From the NCBI GenBank assembly GCA_002398875.1, contig DHCC01000030.1, positions 12,732 to 23,118 on the forward strand: DNA of 10,387 nucleotides, given 5' to 3'. Of the stretch, positions 7,140 to 10,387 are shown piece after piece (position 1 is the stretch's first letter; every line of letters begins with the position of its first letter). Both the position numbers and the translations under genes were made by a program. The notes below the pieces were generated by a model that was not told the origin of the DNA, made no database searches, and saw nothing but the letters and a program-made list of their open reading frames with translations. Origin of the DNA: Bacteroidales bacterium UBA4912. Its GTDB lineage: Bacteria > Bacteroidota > Bacteroidia > Bacteroidales > Dysgonomonadaceae.

Positions 7140-7769
7140 CTACCTGAATGCTTGGTAAACTATTGTTCTGCCAGTAGTGTGAATTTCAAAACAATCTGCG
7201 AGTGATACGTTTAACGATCCTTCCCACCAATTATTCAGAGCTCTGTCGTTGAGAGGGTATTTGAGATTTTTGGTGGTTAATCTGACCTTATCAATAGAGA
7301 AAATTGATACTTTCTCCCCTTTGTAGCTTTTAAACTTTGTGGTGGATAATATTGGAGTGAAAATCCCCCAGTTTGTAACCATTATCACATTTACGTCAGA
7401 AATATACTCTGCCAGTAAAGAAATATTGCCTAAGGTGTGATCCTCACGTTTGCCCGTTCCTCCAACAATCACTATCTCTTTTTTACCCCTTTCAATACAA
7501 AACTTAACTGATTTGGTGAGGTCGTTAGTCTCTTGATCACTATTTGGATATAATATATCAGAATAAAGCTTTTTGTTTTCTTTTGAGATTGAGTCGCAGT
7601 CACCAACAATAGCGTCAGGTCTTCCGCCCTTTTTTATAAATTCATTTGCTGCCCCATCACTGCAAACAATATATTCAGCTTTTTCTATATATGAAAGAGG
7701 TGTAGGATGAGAGGGAAATCGTCCGTTTGCAATTATTACAGTAGAAGCTCTGCTTAATAGACTTGTCAT
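7140..7769 (-). CDS. Thiamine pyrophosphokinase
   Basis: Cytosolic enzyme that transfers pyrophosphate from ATP to thiamine, giving the cofactor thiamine diphosphate. From the ATG at 7769 it has 209 residues, typical of the family. Motifs in order are CSDGAANEF (36-44), AIVGDCDSIS (53-62) with acidic metal-binding residues D57 and D59, DQETNDLTK (78-86) and VGGTGKREDHTLGN (102-115). The C-terminal beta domain includes LKYPL (169-173). The final loop reads EGSLNVS where many homologues have a GTSNE-like sequence, a modest deviation. The frame stays open to a TTG at 7790, but that codon lies inside a -7 promoter element, so the ATG at 7769 is preferred. The leader is too short for a TPP riboswitch, and no thiamine biosynthesis or transport gene is adjacent. 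This suggests constitutive salvage of thiamine. Confidence 0.93.
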   Translation of the reverse strand: MTSLLSRASTVIIANGRFPSHPTPLSYIEKAEYIVCSDGAANEFIKKGGRPDAIVGDCDSISKENKKLYSDILYPNSDQETNDLTKSVKFCIERGKKEIVIVGGTGKREDHTLGNISLLAEYISDVNVIMVTNWGIFTPILSTTKFKSYKGEKVSIFSIDKVRLTTKNLKYPLNDRALNNWWEGSLNVSLADCFEIHTTGRTIVYQAFR

Positions 7770-7787
7770 TAGAGAATCTTTAATATG

Positions 7788-7795
7788 CAAAGATA
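7788..7795 (-). promoter_or_regulatory. Sigma-ABfr -7 element of the thiamine pyrophosphokinase gene
   Basis: On the minus strand TATCTTTG (7795 down to 7788, followed by C) is a full TAnnTTTG match, identical to the rplS element. A T-rich TTTTC about 20 bp upstream (7820-7816) is a weak -33 candidate and overlaps the T-tract of the ric terminator. Transcription would start near 7782, leaving a leader of about 13 nt before the ATG at 7769. Confidence 0.6.
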
Positions 7796-7816
7796 ATCAC
7801 CTTCTTAATATAAATG

Positions 7817-7846
7817 AAAAAGAGAGACTCTAAATGAGCCCCTCTT
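7817..7846 (-). terminator. Intrinsic terminator after ric
   Basis: Read on the minus strand, AAGAGGGGCTC (7846-7836) pairs with GAGTCTCTCTT (7830-7820) in an 11-bp stem with two G-T pairs and the loop ATTTA. The stem runs into a T-tract (7821-7817). It starts 30 bp after the ric stop codon and ends about 20 bp before the next promoter, so it closes the nitric-oxide defence transcript. Confidence 0.85.
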
Positions 7847-7876
7847 AAGTGTTATTTGTAAGTTACACCAATTTTG

Positions 7877-8602
7877 TTAATCTGTCATTGCTTCAGTTAA
7901 GGCAATTGCTTTTGGGAAAAGAATATTATTCTCAAGATGAATATGACGATGCAGGTCCTCTTCAAACTCCTGAAGCAAGCTTAATGTGACTCTGTAGGTA
8001 TTGCATGCGTCAGAGGGAGGGGTGTAATCATCTGTAAGTTCGCTGATATTTCTGAATCTTTCTCCTTCCGTTTCGTGCTCATCCTCCATCAAAGCAATAT
8101 ATTCAGCTGCATCACCTATTTTTGTAACAGGCTTTTTTTCTCCTGATATTTGCTCTTTAACCAGTTGTCTGATATATGGGAATAACATTAACTCTTCTTT
8201 TCTGAGATGAGCCGTAAGGTCTCCCGCTGATTCTTTAAATAACCGTTCTACCTCATAGAGCTCAGGATGATTGTCGCCATGTACACTAACAATTTTATCG
8301 AGATAGGGGGTAATCTCCGGTATTTTAGAATCAATATAACGATGATGGGTTTTCTCTATATAATCAACCAGCAAATCAAGAGGAAAAGATTTAAAATCAA
8401 TTTCACCCTGATTCTTTTCGCCTGTTGCCTCTTTAAGTTCGTTTATAAGAGTATCTTCGTCCATCTGCTTTTTTCTGCTTGCATCAGCAATTGATCTGTT
8501 TCCGTTGCAGCAGAAATCTATTTTGTATTTCTTGAAAACTGAAGCTGCTTTGTAGTTTTCAGCAACAATCTTTCCAATTATACTTTGGTTGTTAATTTCC
8601 AT
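7877..8602 (-). CDS. ric: Iron-sulfur cluster repair di-iron protein (Ric/YtfE/ScdA family)
   Basis: Cytosolic di-iron protein that restores iron-sulfur clusters damaged by nitric oxide or oxidants. It has 241 residues, close to other family members. Residues about 1-60 are the ScdA N-terminal domain (DUF542) with the paired cysteines C31-C32 in the FCCNG motif. Residues about 75-235 are a hemerythrin-like four-helix bundle. Candidate di-iron ligands, by comparison with E. coli YtfE, are H86 or H87, H132 and E136 (in AHLRKEE), H176 (in EDEHE), and H220 and E224 (in HRHIHLENN), with H108 also conserved. The gene starts 51 bp after the nitric oxide reductase gene on the same strand, with no TAnnTTTG element in the gap, so the two are probably co-transcribed. 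This pairing supports an NO-stress role. An intrinsic terminator follows. Confidence 0.95.
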   Translation of the reverse strand: MEINNQSIIGKIVAENYKAASVFKKYKIDFCCNGNRSIADASRKKQMDEDTLINELKEATGEKNQGEIDFKSFPLDLLVDYIEKTHHRYIDSKIPEITPYLDKIVSVHGDNHPELYEVERLFKESAGDLTAHLRKEELMLFPYIRQLVKEQISGEKKPVTKIGDAAEYIALMEDEHETEGERFRNISELTDDYTPPSDACNTYRVTLSLLQEFEEDLHRHIHLENNILFPKAIALTEAMTD

Positions 8603-8632
8603 TTAGCTTGATCTTTAATTTGTTAATATTGT

Positions 8633-8658
8633 AATGATCTCTAAAAACTGAGATCATT
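8633..8658 (-). repeat. Perfect 9-bp inverted repeat at the norZ-ric junction
   Basis: AATGATCTC (8633-8641) and GAGATCATT (8650-8658) are exact inverted copies around an 8-base loop. The repeat covers the norZ stop codon (8654-8656) and ends 30 bp before the ric ATG. In the direction of transcription no T-tract follows, so it is not a standard terminator. It may be an mRNA-stabilising or processing hairpin, a partial attenuator that lowers ric relative to norZ, or an operator. Confidence 0.7.
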
Positions 8659-10387
8659 TTTCAATGTTTTCTGCAGGATTCCTTTCTGTAGGTTTTCTTT
8701 TCTTCATTATGGTCAGTTGATACACAAACAGGAAAAGTGTGATACTTCCTATTGCAAAAATAGTGTCGCCAACAGTACGGAGCCATTTAAATACATTTAA
8801 AAGAGGCTGCTGCATAAACTCTGCCGATCTTGCCCACCACATTCCCTCTTTAACACTGGCTACAGTTTGCATAAGTCCTACAGGGAGCAGGCTTAACACA
8901 ACCATCAACAGTAATCCAATATTCAGTGTCCAGAAAGTGAACGAAATAAGCTTGTCATTCCATTTATGTTTACGGTACATACTACGTAATACAAAGAGTA
9001 TTAATCCTATTCCTAACATTCCATAAACACCGAACAGTGCTGCGTGACCGTGAACAGGAGTAGTATTTAATCCTTGCATATAATACAATGCAATTGGTGG
9101 ATTTATGATAAATCCAAAAATACCGGCACCTAAGAAGTTCCAGAAAGCTACGGACAATAAGAAGTATATAGGCCATTTGTAGTCTTTGAGCCATTCAGTT
9201 GCTTTGCTTAGTCTGTAATTATGATATGCCTCAAATCCTATAATTACGAGGGGAACCACTTCAAGTGCACTGAATGTTGCACCTATAGCCATTACGGCAG
9301 TTGGCGTTCCTGTGAAATAAAGGTGATGGAATGTTCCTAGAATACCTCCTGATAAAAATATAACAGTTGCAAATAGCACATTATTTGTTGCTGATTTTAT
9401 TCCCAGAAGTCCGAGGCGTACAAAAAGGAATGCAGCAACTACGGTAGCGAATACTTCAAAAAATCCTTCTACCCAGAGGTGAACTACCCACCAGCGCCAG
9501 TATTCTGCAACGGCTAAGTTCGTGGTGCGGCCCCACATAAGACCTGCTGCATAAAAAAGAGCAATTGCTGCACACGATATCAGGAATAGTATGAGTAATC
9601 CCTTTTCCGAAGTGCCCTTTTTAATTATCGGCAATACCGGTCTCATCATCAGCCCTAACCATAGGAACAGGCCCACGACGAGTAATATTTGCCAGAAGCG
9701 CCCAAGATCTACATATTCATATCCTTGATGGCCGAACCAGAAATTGTTAACCAGATCGAGGCGTTGCATAACTCCAAACCACTGTCCGATTAATGATCCG
9801 GCAACTACGATCAGTAATGCAACAAACAATACATTGACTCCTGTCTTTTGATATTTAGGATCTCTGCCACTTAATGATGGAGCTATGTAAAGTCCGGTAG
9901 CCAGCCATGATGTTGCAATCCAGAAAATTGCCAGTTGTACATGCCAAGTGCGGGTAATCGAGTAGGGGATAAAGCTTGCGATATCAATGCCGTAGAATCC
10001 ATCTCCCTCTACTGAATAATGGGCAGTGATAACTCCAAGTAGTACTTGTGCCAAAATCAGCAGGTTTACTACCCAGAAGTATTTTTTTACAGCCCACATT
10101 GAAGGAGTGATGGTTTGGTTCATAAGTGGATCGTTAACCGGTCGCAGAATTTCCGTCTCTCGTGTGCGTGCCTGTAAGAAAATCATTATTCCGATACCAA
10201 TTAAAAGCATAATGATACTGAAGCCGGTCCACAGGATCAGATCACTTGTAGGTACATTGCCAATTTGCTCATCCGGCGGCCAGTTGTGAGTATAAGTAAT
10301 ATCTTCACCGGGTCGGTTAGTGACACATGCCCATGAAGCCCAGAAAAAGAAGGTTGACATTTTATGCATCCTGTCCTCACTTTTAAT
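8654..10387 (-). CDS. norZ: Quinol-dependent nitric oxide reductase (qNOR), 5' end outside window
   Basis: Inner-membrane enzyme that reduces two NO to N2O with electrons from quinol, a member of the heme-copper oxidase superfamily. The frame is open to the window edge, where six codons (IKSEDR) precede the first in-window Met (10369). qNORs are about 750 residues, so some 180 N-terminal residues are missing. The visible 577 residues start in the conserved SxFFFWxSWxxxTNRPG region. Numbering from the Met at 10369, the catalytic core has H143 (low-spin heme b ligand, in WHVQLAIFW), H297 and E301 in HLWVEGFFE with H348-H349 (non-heme iron FeB ligands), H440 (heme b3) and H442 (heme b) in HGHAALFGVYG. 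E305 is a likely proton-transfer residue. About a dozen membrane helices are apparent. The link to ric suggests NO detoxification rather than full denitrification. The gene is also called norB in some annotations. Confidence 0.95.
   Translation of the reverse strand: MKSEDRMHKMSTFFFWASWACVTNRPGEDITYTHNWPPDEQIGNVPTSDLILWTGFSIIMLLIGIGIMIFLQARTRETEILRPVNDPLMNQTITPSMWAVKKYFWVVNLLILAQVLLGVITAHYSVEGDGFYGIDIASFIPYSITRTWHVQLAIFWIATSWLATGLYIAPSLSGRDPKYQKTGVNVLFVALLIVVAGSLIGQWFGVMQRLDLVNNFWFGHQGYEYVDLGRFWQILLVVGLFLWLGLMMRPVLPIIKKGTSEKGLLILFLISCAAIALFYAAGLMWGRTTNLAVAEYWRWWVVHLWVEGFFEVFATVVAAFLFVRLGLLGIKSATNNVLFATVIFLSGGILGTFHHLYFTGTPTAVMAIGATFSALEVVPLVIIGFEAYHNYRLSKATEWLKDYKWPIYFLLSVAFWNFLGAGIFGFIINPPIALYYMQGLNTTPVHGHAALFGVYGMLGIGLILFVLRSMYRKHKWNDKLISFTFWTLNIGLLLMVVLSLLPVGLMQTVASVKEGMWWARSAEFMQQPLLNVFKWLRTVGDTIFAIGSITLFLFVYQLTIMKKRKPTERNPAENIEK

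Noticed and set aside
7770..7876. TPP riboswitch ahead of the thiamine pyrophosphokinase gene
   Set aside because: The region between the ric stop and the ATG is taken up by the ric terminator and the promoter. The predicted leader is far too short for a riboswitch.
8633..8658. Inverted repeat read as the intrinsic terminator of norZ
   Set aside because: The T-tract is on the plus-strand side only. In the direction of norZ transcription ACAATATT follows, which does not fit a rho-independent terminator.
8739..9026. Plus-strand open frame of 95 codons opposite the nitric oxide reductase gene
   Set aside because: Antisense to conserved membrane helices, with no start context or homology that I can recognise.
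10026..10289. Plus-strand open frame of 87 codons near the right edge
   Set aside because: Antisense to the conserved N-terminal half of the reductase, so considered a shadow frame.
10367..10369. ATG at 10369 as the true start of the nitric oxide reductase
   Set aside because: The frame stays open to the window edge and the residues before it (EDR) continue the conserved pre-helix segment of qNOR. A start here would lose about 180 family residues.

Overview
This 10.4 kb window is an ordinary stretch of chromosome from a Bacteroidota bacterium, most likely order Bacteroidales. The evidence is the protein character (a lipoprotein with a Bacteroidales-style signal, a large NagZ/serine-hydrolase fusion, a RecO without zinc-finger cysteines), the lack of Shine-Dalgarno sequences, and several close matches to the Bacteroidota sigma-ABfr promoter (-7 element TAnnTTTG). 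A genus cannot be read from the sequence. No insertion sequence, integrase, CRISPR array, tRNA or rRNA was seen.

Region 1 (8-5713, minus strand) looks like a four-gene operon behind one good promoter at about 5706-5736. In transcript order it holds a lipoprotein with the C-terminal substrate-binding domain of a 5'-nucleotidase, a separate secreted metallophosphatase with the matching N-terminal catalytic domain, a 985-residue exported GH3 (NagZ-like) plus beta-lactamase-family serine hydrolase fusion, and aroB (3-dehydroquinate synthase). The first three are exported proteins that probably act on nucleotides and cell-wall fragments. The fourth is cytosolic shikimate-pathway metabolism.

Region 2 (5673-7119) starts with a 217-bp divergent promoter region containing an 18-bp palindrome. 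It drives rplS (ribosomal protein bL19) rightward through a leader of about 80 nt that can fold. A strong intrinsic terminator follows, and then recO with its own promoter and a 5' leader built of three 14-bp repeats.

Region 3 (7140-7795, minus strand) is a thiamine pyrophosphokinase gene convergent with recO. Its promoter lies so close that the leader is only about 13 nt.

Region 4 (7817-10387, minus strand) is a nitric-oxide defence pair. A quinol-dependent nitric oxide reductase, whose 5' end lies outside the window, is followed by ric, a di-iron protein that repairs iron-sulfur clusters after NO or oxidative damage. A perfect 9-bp inverted repeat lies across the reductase stop codon, and an intrinsic terminator ends the unit after ric.

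No clearly new biological system was found. The points most worth checking are small: the bL19 leader fold, the palindrome between divergent promoters, the hairpin in the NO operon, the two-gene nucleotidase in reversed order, and short tandem repeats just upstream of two start codons.
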